Of a stretch of 62,178 nucleotides of DNA, positions 47,781 through 57,226 are shown in pieces. The position numbers and the translations under genes are program-made. Within the stretch, counting starts at the first letter, position 1; the number at the start of each line of letters is the position of its first letter. The stretch covers positions 1-62,178 of the forward strand of contig NZNC01000027.1 of assembly GCA_002692965.1 (NCBI GenBank), given 5' to 3'. Under the pieces are notes generated by a model that was given only the letters and a program-made list of their open reading frames with translations, searched no databases and was not told the origin of the DNA. The DNA comes from Haliea sp. GTDB taxonomy: Bacteria; Pseudomonadota; Gammaproteobacteria; Pseudomonadales; Halieaceae.

Positions 47781-48082
47781 AAGTTCTGCGTACGCTGGTC
47801 TACCTGCTGGTTCTGCTGGCGACCACAGCCGGGGGTGTGTTGTTCGCCCTGCAGAATACCCAGCCCGTCCCCCTCGATCTGCTGGTCTATCAGTTTGCCG
47901 AGCGCAGTTTGGCCCTGTGGGTGCTCGCGGCCCTGGGGGTCGGCGGTATCCTCGGTTTACTGGCCTCCGGCCTGATCATTCTCCGCCTGCGCACGCGCCT
48001 CGGGGTAGCCCGGCGCAACCTGGCACGCACACAAACCGAACTCGATCGCCTGCGGCTGGGCGGAATCAAGGACAGTGAATAA
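47777..48082 (+). CDS. lapA: LapA-family (DUF1049) inner-membrane protein
   Basis: This 101-residue protein has two membrane helices (about 4-25 and 42-66) and a short cytoplasmic helix ([18 protein letters not shown]). LapA works with LapB in controlling lipopolysaccharide assembly and LpxC turnover. The [14 protein letters not shown] segment is typical of DUF1049. The GTG start overlaps the ihfB stop, and lapB starts inside its last codons. Confidence 0.92.
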   Translation: MKVLRTLVYLLVLLATTAGGVLFALQNTQPVPLDLLVYQFAERSLALWVLAALGVGGILGLLASGLIILRLRTRLGVARRNLARTQTELDRLRLGGIKDSE

Positions 48083-49289
48083 CCTGCTGGGCCTGGCGGT
48101 GCTGTTTGCGGCCGTGGCCGCCGGCTGGTGGCTCGGACGGCGCAGTGCGCAGCCCCCCTCCGTAGGCATGCTGCCCGGTCAGTACTACAAGGGCCTAAAT
48201 TACCTGCTGGATGACCGCCCCGATGGCGCTGTCGATGCCTTCATCAACGCGCTGGAAGTCAACAGCGAGACCCTGGAGACCCACATCGCCCTGGGCAACC
48301 TGTTGCGCAAGCGCGGGGAGGTTGATCGCGCCATTCGTATTCACCAGAACCTGCTGGCTCGGCCGAGCTTGCCCCGCGCCCAGGTGCACCAGGCGCATCT
48401 GGAGCTGGCCCGGGACTACATCAGCGCCGGTTTGTTTGACCGTGCGGAGCGCCTGCTCAAGGACCTGGTCAGCCATTCGCCGGAGCAGCGACGGGCGAGC
48501 CTGCGTTACCTCCTGGAAATTTTCCAGAGCCAGCGGGAGTGGCAGCAGGCCATCGATACCGCCACCGCGTTGCTGCCTCGGCGCGGGCTCCTCGGTGGCG
48601 GCGGCGCTGCTGTGCCACTGGGGGCCAATCGGCAGCCGGTCAACGTGGCGCTCGCACACTACCACTGCGAGCTTGCCGATGACTTGAGTGGCGCCGGGCA
48701 GCGCGGTGATGCCCGCCGCGAGCTGCAGCGGGCATTGAGTCAGGATCGTCACTGTGTGCGGGCGTCGCTGATGCTGGCCCAGCTGGACTTCGATGACGGT
48801 GAGTATCGGCAGGCAATTCGCTGGCTCAAGCGCGTCGGGGAGCAGGACCCGGACCTGCTCGCCGAGGCGGTACCGCAGCTGCGTGCCTGCTACCACGCAC
48901 TGAATGACGAGCAGTCGCTTTGCGCCTACCTGCAGGACTGCCTGCAGATGCACCCCGGTGTACCGCTGCTGCTGGCCACGACCGAGGAACTGGGGCGGCG
49001 TGACGGACCGGCCGCCGCCGCGGCCTTTCTTTCCCACAGTTTGTCGGAGCAGCCCTCGCTGCGGGGCCTGGCCAGATTGCTGCAACTGCAGTTGCGCGTG
49101 GTGGGCGAGGGCGCGCGCGAGCAGCTCGAGCAGCTGCGGGCCCTGCTGGACAAATTGACCGTGGAACAGCCCACGTACCGGTGCAGCCACTGTGGCTTTG
49201 CCGGCCGGCAGTTGCACTGGTTCTGCCCCGGCTGCAAGCACTGGGGTACGGTGAAGCCACTTCGGGGCGGTCGCACCGAGGCCTTCTAG
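48075..49289 (+). CDS. lapB: Lipopolysaccharide assembly protein LapB (YciM)
   Basis: LapB is an inner-membrane TPR protein that brings LpxC to FtsH for degradation and so limits lipid A synthesis. The 404 residues comprise an N-terminal membrane anchor (about 2-20), many TPR units (YYKGLNYLLDDRPDGAVDA, THIALGNLLRKRGEVDRA and on) and a C-terminal rubredoxin-like zinc site with CSHCGF and CPGCKHW. The GTG start overlaps lapA by 8 bp. An active LPS pathway agrees with the O-antigen genes downstream. Confidence 0.96.
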   Translation: MNNLLGLAVLFAAVAAGWWLGRRSAQPPSVGMLPGQYYKGLNYLLDDRPDGAVDAFINALEVNSETLETHIALGNLLRKRGEVDRAIRIHQNLLARPSLPRAQVHQAHLELARDYISAGLFDRAERLLKDLVSHSPEQRRASLRYLLEIFQSQREWQQAIDTATALLPRRGLLGGGGAAVPLGANRQPVNVALAHYHCELADDLSGAGQRGDARRELQRALSQDRHCVRASLMLAQLDFDDGEYRQAIRWLKRVGEQDPDLLAEAVPQLRACYHALNDEQSLCAYLQDCLQMHPGVPLLLATTEELGRRDGPAAAAAFLSHSLSEQPSLRGLARLLQLQLRVVGEGAREQLEQLRALLDKLTVEQPTYRCSHCGFAGRQLHWFCPGCKHWGTVKPLRGGRTEAF

Positions 49290-49310
49290 TCAATGGAACG
49301 AGGAATTGTC

Positions 49311-50021
49311 ATGACACCACCTGTGCTGGTCGCACTGGATTTTCCCGATGCTGCCTCCGCACTGGCGCTGGCGGACCGCCTGTCGCCCGAACTGTGCCGG
49401 CTGAAGGTCGGCAAAGAGCTGTTCACACGCTGTGGCCCCAGCCTGGTAGAGCAGCTTCAGCAGCGCGGTTTCGAGATATTCCTCGACCTCAAGTTCCACG
49501 ACATACCCAACACCGTCGCCGGTGCGGTCAGAGCCGCGGCGGAGCTCGGTGTGTGGATGGTCAACGTGCACGCCAGTGGTGGGCGGCGCATGCTGGAAGC
49601 GGCCAGAGAAGCGCTCTCAGGCTTCAGCCAGCCGCCCCTGCTGATCGCCGTGACGGTGCTGACCAGCTTTTCCCAGGAGGACCTGAGTGAACTGGGGGAG
49701 ACCGGGAGTATCGAGGAGCGGGTGTTGCGGCTGGCACGTTTGAGTGCGCAATGCGGTCTGGACGGGGTGGTGTGCTCGGCACTGGAGGCGCCGCTGCTGC
49801 GGCGTGAACTGGGGCCGGACTTCCAGCTGGTATCCCCCGGGATCCGGCTGGCGGGAGACAGTGCCGACGATCAGCGTCGCGTGGTGACACCGGCCCGTGC
49901 CCTGGAACTCGGTGTCAGTCACCTGGTGATTGGTCGCTCCATCGCCGGCGCGGTCGACCCGCTGGCGGCCCTGCAGCGGGTGCATGCGGAGCTGCAGGTG
50001 GCCCCGCACGGTCAAATGTGA
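49311..50021 (+). CDS. pyrF: Orotidine 5'-phosphate decarboxylase
   Basis: PyrF forms UMP in the last step of pyrimidine synthesis. The 236-residue TIM barrel has [12 protein letters not shown], the catalytic charged network in [19 protein letters not shown] and the phosphate-binding end [16 protein letters not shown] about 8 bases upstream favours the ATG at 49311 over 49293. It follows lapB as in E. coli (yciM-pyrF). Confidence 0.97.
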   Translation: MTPPVLVALDFPDAASALALADRLSPELCRLKVGKELFTRCGPSLVEQLQQRGFEIFLDLKFHDIPNTVAGAVRAAAELGVWMVNVHASGGRRMLEAAREALSGFSQPPLLIAVTVLTSFSQEDLSELGETGSIEERVLRLARLSAQCGLDGVVCSALEAPLLRRELGPDFQLVSPGIRLAGDSADDQRRVVTPARALELGVSHLVIGRSIAGAVDPLAALQRVHAELQVAPHGQM

Positions 50022-50052
50022 GCAAGTGGCGGCAGCTTCCCGTGGGTCTCGC

Positions 50053-50058
50053 TATACT
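50053..50058 (+). promoter_or_regulatory. Candidate -10 box for the ComEA-like gene
   Basis: TATACT lies 53 bp upstream of the ATG, just after the pyrF stop, with no good -35 match. It would give the ComEA-like gene its own short transcript ending at the terminator at 50468. Confidence 0.35.
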
Positions 50059-50111
50059 CCCCGTTGATACGGGTGCGCAAGGATGCGACGACGTAACAAG
50101 GAGGCTACACC

Positions 50112-50447
50112 ATGAACCAGTCACTATGTGCAAACAACAAACTCTCCCACGGTGCAATCGCAGGGCTTCTGTCCCTGGTGTTCGCGCTGTTTATCACACT
50201 CTCCCCGGTCCCCGGCAAGGCGGAACAGGCGGAGCCACCGCCGCCGGTGCCCCAGGTCAACATCAATACCGCGGACGCCAATACCCTCGCCCAGCAGCTA
50301 CAGGGCGTCGGTGTTGCGCGGGCGCAGGAAATCATCCGCTATCGCGAGCAGTACGGGCCCTTTGCCAGTATCGAGGAACTGTCGGAGGTGAAGGGCATCG
50401 GGCCCGCAACCCTCGAGCGCAATCGTGCGCTGATCACCCTGGAATAG
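50112..50447 (+). CDS. ComEA-family helix-hairpin-helix DNA-binding protein
   Basis: This 111-residue protein has a signal or membrane segment (about 15-35), a proline/glutamate linker and a double helix-hairpin-helix domain: VNINTADANTLAQQLQGVG and LSEVKGIGPATLERN. Periplasmic ComEA proteins bind incoming DNA in natural transformation, although in many gammaproteobacteria the short form has no proven role. AAGGAGG stands 8 bases before the ATG. In Pseudomonas a ComEA-like gene also flanks wbpM. Confidence 0.88.
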   Translation: MNQSLCANNKLSHGAIAGLLSLVFALFITLSPVPGKAEQAEPPPPVPQVNINTADANTLAQQLQGVGVARAQEIIRYREQYGPFASIEELSEVKGIGPATLERNRALITLE

Positions 50448-50467
50448 ACGTTTCGCATCCGTATCCC

Positions 50468-50491
50468 CGGGGGGCGTGGCCCCCCGTTTTT
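50468..50491 (+). terminator. Strong intrinsic terminator after the ComEA-like gene
   Basis: CGGGGGGC (50468-50475) pairs with GCCCCCCG (50479-50486) around a 3-nt loop and is followed by TTTTT. The sugar gene at 50539 begins only 47 bp later, so it needs its own promoter or readthrough. Confidence 0.9.
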
Positions 50492-50538
50492 GTGTACCCG
50501 CTACCCGGAGAATCCTGGCAGCAGACGGGGGGACTGCC

Positions 50539-51480
50539 GTGCGTGCGGTGGTAACGGGCGCCACGGGTCTGATCGGCCGGGAGTTGACCCGCCAGCTGCT
50601 TGTCCGTGGCGATGACGTCATCCCGGTGAGCCGCAACGGGGGCAGTCTGCCCGCAGGGCCAAGGGTGCAGGCGGTTGACCTGGAGCGGGCAAGCATGCCG
50701 CGGGAGCTTCTGGCGGGGGTCGATACTCTCTACCACCTTGCCGGCGTGGCTCATCAGCAGGCCAGGGAGGCGCGTTATCAGCGCTTGAATGTGGACGCGA
50801 CTGTCACCCTGGCCCGCGAGGCCTTGAGCGCGGGTGTGCGTACCTTTGTTTTTGTCAGTAGTGTCAAGGCCATGGGGCCGGCGCGGGATGAACGCCCGCG
50901 TGATGAGTCAGACCTCAGTCACTGTGTCGATGCCTACGGTGCCTCGAAACGCGCCGCGGAAGCGGCCTTGTGCGAACTGCTGGATGGCGGCCCCATGCGG
51001 CTGGTGATTATCCGCCCGGCCTTGGTCTACGGCGGCCCCTTGCGCGGCAACCTGCGCTGGATGCGTCTGGCCGCCCGCCTCGGTCTGCCCCGGCCCCCCG
51101 AACGGGGCGGGCGATCGATGATAGGTTTGGCTGATCTGGTCGATCTTCTCTGCCGTCTGCCGCGGGAGCCGTGGAGCGATGATGCGGCGTCATCTCCCCT
51201 GATTGTCACCGATGGCGAGTGTTACAGCAGTCAACGTATCTACGACAGCATGCGTATCGCAGGGGGCCGCAGCCCGCGTCGGGGGCGCGGCAGTCTCGTC
51301 TTCTGGTGGCTTGCTGCCCTGGGGCTGGATGTCCTGCTGCGACAGCGGCCAGGAACGCATTTTCGCAAGCTGTTTGGCTGGGAGCGCTACACGTCGAGGC
51401 GCCTTCTCGCCTTGGGCGATTGGCGCCCCCGGGAGACGCTGGAGTCGACAGTCGGTGGCGAGACAGGGGCCCCGCGGTGA
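50539..51480 (+). CDS. NAD-dependent epimerase/reductase, WbpV-like
   Basis: This 313-residue extended SDR acts on nucleotide sugars. GATGLIGRELTRQLL binds NAD(P); SSVKAMG and YGASKRAAE supply the active site. In Pseudomonas and Rhizobium, enzymes of this position reduce the 4-keto sugar made by WbpM-type dehydratases to UDP-QuiNAc or UDP-FucNAc. The GTG start has a GGGGGG run before it, and its stop overlaps the WbpL-like gene. A hydrophobic, arginine-rich C-terminus (FWWLAALGLDVLL) is typical of the WbpV group. Confidence 0.82.
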   Translation: MRAVVTGATGLIGRELTRQLLVRGDDVIPVSRNGGSLPAGPRVQAVDLERASMPRELLAGVDTLYHLAGVAHQQAREARYQRLNVDATVTLAREALSAGVRTFVFVSSVKAMGPARDERPRDESDLSHCVDAYGASKRAAEAALCELLDGGPMRLVIIRPALVYGGPLRGNLRWMRLAARLGLPRPPERGGRSMIGLADLVDLLCRLPREPWSDDAASSPLIVTDGECYSSQRIYDSMRIAGGRSPRRGRGSLVFWWLAALGLDVLLRQRPGTHFRKLFGWERYTSRRLLALGDWRPRETLESTVGGETGAPR

Positions 51481-52430
51481 GTAGCTTGCTGCTGGCACCA
51501 CTACTGAGTGCGCTCTTGTGCGGCCTGGTCTGGGCTCTGGCCAAGCGCTGGCAGTGGTTGGACCTGCCGAATGGGCGCAGCTCGCATCAGCGGGCCACGC
51601 CCCACGGTGGCGGGATCGGTCTGTTGCTGGCCTTTGCGGTATTGGTGCTGGCTCGGGAGGAGCCATGGGCGGGCGACTACCTGGTGCTGCTGGGGCTGTC
51701 TCTGGGGCTGATGCTGTTGGGCGCACTGGACGATCGTTGGTCACTCCCCGTGCTTCTCCGGCTGGCAGCCTATGCCGGTGCCTGCCTGGCCCTGGTTTTG
51801 TCGGCGCCACATCCCGCGGGTTTCTGGTGGGCCTGGCTGGCGCTGCCGCTAATGCTCTGGCTGGTCAATCTTTACAATTTCATGGACGGTATCGATGGTC
51901 TGGCGGCGCTCCAGGCCCTGCTCGCTGCAGCTAGCATCGCCGTGCTGGCCTGGCTTGGCGGGCACGGCGAGTACGCACGCTACTGCGCCCTGCTGGCGGC
52001 GTGCATACCGGGCTTCCTGTGCTGGAACTGGCCGCCGGCACGCCTGTTCATGGGCGATGCGGGGAGTATTCCCCTGGGCTTCCTGCTGGGTGGCCTGGCC
52101 TGGCTGGGCTGGGTGCAGGAGAGCGTGCCCCCTGGGTGTTGGGCGGTGCTGCTGGCTGTCTTTGTGTCCGACAGTACCTTTACCTTGTTGTCGCGCTGGT
52201 ACCGGGGCGCACGTATCACAGAGGCGCACCGCGAGCACGCCTACCAGCGTCTGGCGCGCCATTGGGCGTCGCACGCGCGGGTGGACCTGCTGCTGATGGT
52301 CATTTATCTGGCCTGGCTGTTGCCCCTTACACTGACGATTTGGTGGCGTCCTGAATTCCAGGCAAGCGTGGTACTTTTAGCCTATTTTCCCCTGTGGTTC
52401 GGCATGGTCATCATCCGGCGATTGCCGTAG
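51477..52430 (+). CDS. Undecaprenyl-phosphate glycosyl-1-phosphate transferase, WbpL/WecA type
   Basis: This 317-residue polytopic transferase of the MraY/WecA superfamily loads the first sugar phosphate onto undecaprenyl phosphate to begin O-antigen or similar glycan synthesis. Family motifs are GALDDRWSLP, NLYNFMDGIDGLA and FMGDAGSIPLGFLLGG, with RARITEAHREHAYQR-like residues in the last cytoplasmic loop. The GTG start overlaps the epimerase stop. WbpL uses UDP-FucNAc/QuiNAc as well as UDP-GlcNAc. Confidence 0.9.
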   Translation: MSSLLLAPLLSALLCGLVWALAKRWQWLDLPNGRSSHQRATPHGGGIGLLLAFAVLVLAREEPWAGDYLVLLGLSLGLMLLGALDDRWSLPVLLRLAAYAGACLALVLSAPHPAGFWWAWLALPLMLWLVNLYNFMDGIDGLAALQALLAAASIAVLAWLGGHGEYARYCALLAACIPGFLCWNWPPARLFMGDAGSIPLGFLLGGLAWLGWVQESVPPGCWAVLLAVFVSDSTFTLLSRWYRGARITEAHREHAYQRLARHWASHARVDLLLMVIYLAWLLPLTLTIWWRPEFQASVVLLAYFPLWFGMVIIRRLP

Positions 52431-52497
52431 TATCTTTGCGGGTGCACGCCGGGTTCCTTCAACCCTTCTGGCGTGCCCTGTCGAGTGGGGAGGTTTT

Positions 52498-54537
52498 TTG
52501 CTGAATCGTCTTGGCCATATTGTGCTGCAAGCGATATCCGGGGTCCTGGGAAGTGTGCGTGACGCCCTGGAAAAACTGATAGAGCTGCCGCGCAATATCA
52601 AGCAGGCGCTACTGCTCGGTCTCGACATGCTGTTTGTCTCGGCGGCCATGTGGGCCGCCGTGGCCATCCGCCACGGCCACACCCAGATCACCTTCGGGCC
52701 GGTGGAAATCTTCTGCGGCGCCTTCACGGTGTTTGCCAGTGCCATCATCTTCCTGCGTCTGGGGCTCTACCGCGCCGTCATCCGCTTCATGGGCCAGCAG
52801 GCCATCTGGGCCGTTATCACCGCTGTCAGCTATTCCACACTGGTGCTGGCGGCGTCCGTCTTCCTTACCCAGGCCGCGGTGCCCCGGGCCATGCCCTTCA
52901 TTTACTGGGGGGTAGCGCTGCTGCTGGTCGGCGGTTCCCGGCTCACGGTCCGCGCCTGGTACCAGGCGCGCCTGCGGGCGAAAAGTCGCAATGTGATCAT
53001 TTACGGCGCAGGGGAGTCCGGCCGCCAGCTGGTGACTGCCCTGCACCACGGTGAACAGTACCGGGTGGTTGCCTTTGTTGACGACGATCCCCTGCTGCAG
53101 CACTCGGTGATCAATGGCCTGCAAGTGGCGCGGCCGGAAGACGTCAAACGCCTGATCAACGAGCACAACATTACCCAGGTCCTGCTGGCGATTCCCTCCG
53201 CGTCTGCCGATCGACGGCGTGAGATCATCAACTCCCTGGTGGGCCTTCCGGTACATGTGCGTACCGTGCCGCGGATCAATGAACTGGTCTCGGGCCGCGC
53301 CAGTGTCAACCAGATCCAGGATGTCGACCTGGATGACCTGCTCGGACGCGATCCGGTACCGCCGCATCCGGAGCTGATCGATCGCTGTATCACCGACAAG
53401 GTGGTCATGGTGACCGGGGCCGGTGGCTCGATTGGCTCCGAGCTTTGCCGCCAGATCCTCACCTCGGGCCCCCGCGAGCTGCTGCTGCTCGACAACTCCG
53501 AATTCGCGCTCTACCAGATCGAGCGGGAGCTGCGCGAGCTGAAGCGGGTGACCGGCTCCAGTGTTGACGTCATTGCCTTGCTCGGCACCGTGCAGAATCA
53601 GGCGCGGCTGGAAACCATCTACCGCACCTTTGGAGTCCAGACGGTCTATCATGCGGCCGCGTACAAACACGTACCCATGGTGGAGTACAACGTTGCCGAA
53701 GGGGTTGCCAATAATGTCTTCGGCACCTGGTATGCGGCCGAGGCCGCGCGCAAGGCGCTAGTGGAAACCTTCGTCCTGATTTCCACGGACAAGGCCGTGC
53801 GACCGACCAATGTCATGGGCGCCTCCAAGCGCTTTGCCGAAATGGTGCTGCAATCCCTCGCCGAGCGGGAGTCGGGTACCCGCTTCTGCATGGTCCGATT
53901 TGGCAACGTGCTGGGTTCCTCCGGCTCCGTCGTGCCCCTGTTTCGCGAGCAGATTGCCAAGGGCGGGCCGGTCACGGTGACCCACCCCGAGGTTTCGCGT
54001 TACTTCATGAGCATTCAGGAAGCGGCGCAACTGGTATTGCAGGCGGGTGCCATGGGCACCGGTGGCGATGTCTTTGTACTGGACATGGGCGAGCCGGTGA
54101 AAATTGTCGATCTGGCCAAGCGCATGATCCGGCTCAGCGGTTACGAGATGCGCATGGATCAGCATGCCCAGGATCACATTCAGATCGAGTTCATCGGTCT
54201 GCGACCGGGGGAAAAGCTTCGCGAGGAACTCCTGCTCGGCAGTAACGTCACCGGGACCGGTCACCCGATGATCATGCGGGCAGAAGAAGAAGGCCTTTCA
54301 TACAAGCAGATGAACCGCTACCTGCTGGAGCTGATAGAGTATTGCGATACCATGGACTGTGCCGGTATCACCTCGGTGTTGACGGCCGCGGTGAGCGGCT
54401 TCAGCCGGCACGAGACACGCCACGATCATGTGTGGTGCAAGCAGGGCAGGGCCGGTCGGGTCACCTTGGCCAAGCCGAAGGTGCCGGCCGCCGCTGCGGT
54501 ATCCAATGTCCAGGAGCTGTTTCCGGACAAGCTCTGA
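52498..54537 (+). CDS. Membrane UDP-GlcNAc 4,6-dehydratase, WbpM/FlaA1 type
   Basis: This 679-residue inner-membrane protein converts UDP-GlcNAc to its 4-keto-6-deoxy derivative. It has four N-terminal helices (within about 35-160), a first Rossmann-like CoA-binding domain (about 165-285, NVIIYGAGESGRQLV) and the catalytic SDR domain from about 300 (VTGAGGSIGSELCRQI). The active site carries STDKAVRPTNVMGASKR, with Met at the usual Tyr position, the WbpM subgroup feature. The TTG start at 52498 has GGGGAGG upstream. It closes the three-gene sugar cluster. Confidence 0.92.
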   Translation: MLNRLGHIVLQAISGVLGSVRDALEKLIELPRNIKQALLLGLDMLFVSAAMWAAVAIRHGHTQITFGPVEIFCGAFTVFASAIIFLRLGLYRAVIRFMGQQAIWAVITAVSYSTLVLAASVFLTQAAVPRAMPFIYWGVALLLVGGSRLTVRAWYQARLRAKSRNVIIYGAGESGRQLVTALHHGEQYRVVAFVDDDPLLQHSVINGLQVARPEDVKRLINEHNITQVLLAIPSASADRRREIINSLVGLPVHVRTVPRINELVSGRASVNQIQDVDLDDLLGRDPVPPHPELIDRCITDKVVMVTGAGGSIGSELCRQILTSGPRELLLLDNSEFALYQIERELRELKRVTGSSVDVIALLGTVQNQARLETIYRTFGVQTVYHAAAYKHVPMVEYNVAEGVANNVFGTWYAAEAARKALVETFVLISTDKAVRPTNVMGASKRFAEMVLQSLAERESGTRFCMVRFGNVLGSSGSVVPLFREQIAKGGPVTVTHPEVSRYFMSIQEAAQLVLQAGAMGTGGDVFVLDMGEPVKIVDLAKRMIRLSGYEMRMDQHAQDHIQIEFIGLRPGEKLREELLLGSNVTGTGHPMIMRAEEEGLSYKQMNRYLLELIEYCDTMDCAGITSVLTAAVSGFSRHETRHDHVWCKQGRAGRVTLAKPKVPAAAAVSNVQELFPDKL

Positions 54538-54557
54538 ATTTTCTCGGGAAATAAATC

Positions 54558-55517
54558 ATGACCGCATACGACGTCTTCAATGGTGACGCCGATGGCATCT
54601 GTGCCCTGGTGCAATTGCGCCAGGTCGAACCTCGCGAAGCCCAGCTGGTAACCGGGGTCAAGCGCGATATCAACCTCCTCAAGCGCGTTAGCGCAAACCC
54701 CGCCGACTGCGTGACGGTGCTGGATGTCTCCCTCGACAAGAATCGCGAGGATCTGCAGCGCCTGCTCGAGGAGGGCGCCGAGGTATTCTACTGTGACCAT
54801 CACTACGCCGGCGAGATTCCGGATCACTCGGCCCTGCAGACCCTGATCAACCCTGCACCCGAAGTTTGCACCAGCCTGCTGATCAATGGCCACCTGAAGG
54901 GCGCGCGGGCGGCCTGGGCCGTGGTCGGCGCTTTCGGTGACAACCTTCGGGAAAGCGCCCGCCGCGCCGCGGCGCCACTGGGGCTCGACGAGGCCCTGCT
55001 GGCGCGCTACGAAGACCTGGGTATCTACATCAATTACAACGGCTATGGCTCCGCGCTGGAGGACCTGCATTTCCGGCCCGAGGAGCTCTACCGCCTGCTG
55101 CTGCCCCATGCAGACCCACGGGGCTTCATGGAGGATGGCCGAGAGCACTTCCAGCGGCTGGAACAGGGCTACCAGGCGGACATGGCCGCGGCGGCCTCAC
55201 TCGCGCCCCTGCACGCCACCGATCATGCGGCCGTGTTCCTGCTTCCGGACGAGCCCTGGGCGCGCCGTGTCAGCGGCGTGTACAGCAACGACCTGGCCAA
55301 CGAGAATCCCGGCCGCGCCCACGCGGTGGTCACGCACCGTGCCAGCGGCAACTACCAGGTCAGTGTCCGCGCGCCACTGGAAAACCGCGTGGGTGCCGAC
55401 GAGCTTTGCCGTCAGTTTCCCACCGGGGGCGGCCGTTCGGCGGCGGCGGGTATCAACGAGCTGCCGCCGGAATCCCTGCAGGACTTTGTCGACGCTCTGC
55501 TACGCTTCTACCGTTAA
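54558..55517 (+). CDS. DHH-family phosphoesterase-like protein
   Basis: This 319-residue protein has the DHH fold: DVFNGDADGICALVQ, VLDVSLDKN and YCDHHYAGE, the last being the family-defining DHH, plus a C-terminal DHHA1-like region with FPTGGGRSAAAGINELP. DHH proteins hydrolyse phosphodiesters such as nanoRNA or cyclic dinucleotides. The substrate here is unknown. It follows the WbpM gene by 20 bp and may be co-transcribed, but it has no obvious link to sugar synthesis. Confidence 0.82.
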   Translation: MTAYDVFNGDADGICALVQLRQVEPREAQLVTGVKRDINLLKRVSANPADCVTVLDVSLDKNREDLQRLLEEGAEVFYCDHHYAGEIPDHSALQTLINPAPEVCTSLLINGHLKGARAAWAVVGAFGDNLRESARRAAAPLGLDEALLARYEDLGIYINYNGYGSALEDLHFRPEELYRLLLPHADPRGFMEDGREHFQRLEQGYQADMAAAASLAPLHATDHAAVFLLPDEPWARRVSGVYSNDLANENPGRAHAVVTHRASGNYQVSVRAPLENRVGADELCRQFPTGGGRSAAAGINELPPESLQDFVDALLRFYR

Positions 55518-55541
55518 TCCCCGGGCAGCGGAGGAGCTGCG

Positions 55542-56429
55542 ATGGACTGGGACGATCTCAAGGTGGTGCTGGCGCTGTATCGCCGCGGCTCGGCCCGGGG
55601 CGCGGCCCAGGAACTGGGTGTCAGCAATTCCACCGTGACCCGCCGCCTGGATGACCTCGAGCAGCAACTCCGGGCGCGCTTGTTTGACCGCACCCCCGAG
55701 GGCTATCGCATCACCGCCGTGGGCGAGGCACTCCTGCCCAGCGCCGAGCATGTCGAGGAGCTGCTGCTGGCAGCGGAACGGCGTATCGCCGGTGGTGATC
55801 AGCACCTCGAAGGCAGCATCCGTCTGACCGCGCCGGATGTTGCCGGCATGGGCTTTCTGATCCGTCGCCTCGCGGCCTTCGCCGAGGACTATCCGGGTAT
55901 CGAACTCGAACTGATGCCCAGCTACGACACCCTGGACCTGAGTCGTCGGGAAGCGGATATCGCGATTCGCGTGCTGCCGGCGGGCAGTCGCCCGCCCGAA
56001 TACCTGATCGGCCGCTACCTGGCCCCCCTGACGGCCTCTGCTTACGTACACCGCGATCTGCTGAACTCGGCGCATCCGGAAGATATCGCCCACCTGAGCT
56101 GGATCGGCAAACACCCGGCCGGCCATGAGGAAACCTGGCTGTCACAGACTGACTTTCCCCAGCTGCCTGTGCGGCACGCCATCATGAACGTCAACCTGCT
56201 GGTGGAAGCGGTGCGCTGTCGCATGGGCGTGGCCTTCATGCCCTGCTTTGCCGCCTACGCAGAAGATGAGATTGTGCGCGTACCTGGCGCCTCCATTGTG
56301 CACCAGTCCGACATGTGGGTGCTCACCCACAAGGACCTGCGGGTGAGCGCGCGCATGCGTATGCTCCGCGAGGTGATTGCCGAGGAGTTTGCGAAGATTC
56401 GTCCACGCCTGGATTCTCGCCTCCGCTGA
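55542..56429 (+). CDS. LysR-family transcriptional regulator
   Basis: This 295-residue regulator has an N-terminal winged helix-turn-helix (GSARGAAQELGVSNSTVTRRLDDLE, about 19-43) and a C-terminal two-lobed effector domain. A good Shine-Dalgarno (GGAGGAG) precedes the ATG. It lies 24 bp after the DHH gene on the same strand, which is unusual for a LysR gene, since most are divergent from their target. The target and effector are unknown. Confidence 0.9.
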   Translation: MDWDDLKVVLALYRRGSARGAAQELGVSNSTVTRRLDDLEQQLRARLFDRTPEGYRITAVGEALLPSAEHVEELLLAAERRIAGGDQHLEGSIRLTAPDVAGMGFLIRRLAAFAEDYPGIELELMPSYDTLDLSRREADIAIRVLPAGSRPPEYLIGRYLAPLTASAYVHRDLLNSAHPEDIAHLSWIGKHPAGHEETWLSQTDFPQLPVRHAIMNVNLLVEAVRCRMGVAFMPCFAAYAEDEIVRVPGASIVHQSDMWVLTHKDLRVSARMRMLREVIAEEFAKIRPRLDSRLR

Positions 56430-56476
56430 CACCGGCCGAGTGTCGCGGCTCGCGTGCCGCGGACGGGCCCGTGTGT

Positions 56477-57067
56477 TCAGTGCCGACTGCCGCGCTGCAT
56501 GCCGCCGGTGAGGGCGATGCGCATGCCGTCCTCCACGCTGATGTCCAGCGCTTTGACCTTGCTCGCCTCGATATACAGTGTGTAGCCGCCAATCTGGTAG
56601 CTCATGGGCAGATAGACACCGATCATCCGCTGCTCGCTGTCGGGGAACAGGCTCTGGGCGACCTTGCGCGCGGTGACAAAGCCGATCAACCAGGTGTTTT
56701 CCCTGACCTCCACCAGAACCACGGAGTCTGCTTCCTTGCCCTCGTTGAGGGTGAAGGCGCGCATGAAGTCCTTGATCGCGCCGTGTATCGACTTGATCAG
56801 GGGAATGCGGTCGAGCAGGCTCTCCCCCGCCTGGATCAGATAGCGGATGACATAGGCCTTGACCAGCAGGCCGATCAGTACCAGCAGGAGAAAGCCCGAG
56901 AGCACCCCGAGCCCTTGAAAATAATAGTCATCGGGTATCACCAAGCGAATCAGCTGACCGGCCAGGTTCTCCATCCGGGTCAGCAGCCAGTAGACGAGGT
57001 AGAGGGTCAGTGCAACCGGCAGCACCGCCGCGAGCCCCTGCAGGGCCAGGGTGAACAAGCGTTTCAT
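56477..57067 (-). CDS. DUF502 membrane protein
   Basis: This 196-residue protein has two membrane helices (about 5-27 and 52-77) and a C-terminal soluble domain. Family marks are VLPVALTLYLVYWL, IPLIKSIHGAIKDF and ENTWLIGFVTAR. DUF502 proteins occur in bacteria and plants; their function is not established. The ATG at 57067 follows GAGGATCACC, a good ribosome-binding site, so the longer frame to 57157 is not used. Confidence 0.85.
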   Translation of the reverse strand: MKRLFTLALQGLAAVLPVALTLYLVYWLLTRMENLAGQLIRLVIPDDYYFQGLGVLSGFLLLVLIGLLVKAYVIRYLIQAGESLLDRIPLIKSIHGAIKDFMRAFTLNEGKEADSVVLVEVRENTWLIGFVTARKVAQSLFPDSEQRMIGVYLPMSYQIGGYTLYIEASKVKALDISVEDGMRIALTGGMQRGSRH

Positions 57068-57226
57068 GGTGATCCTCCTGTGGACTGGGGGCAGTGTGCG
57101 GGAATCCGCCGGGGCAGGGAAGGGCGGGGTGCCCGTATTTGCAGCGGCCGCGATCATTTGTGGGTATTACGCGCATAATCGGGTAGGGCTAAGCTGGCTC
57201 CACCTACCAATGGAGGAGGCAGAACA

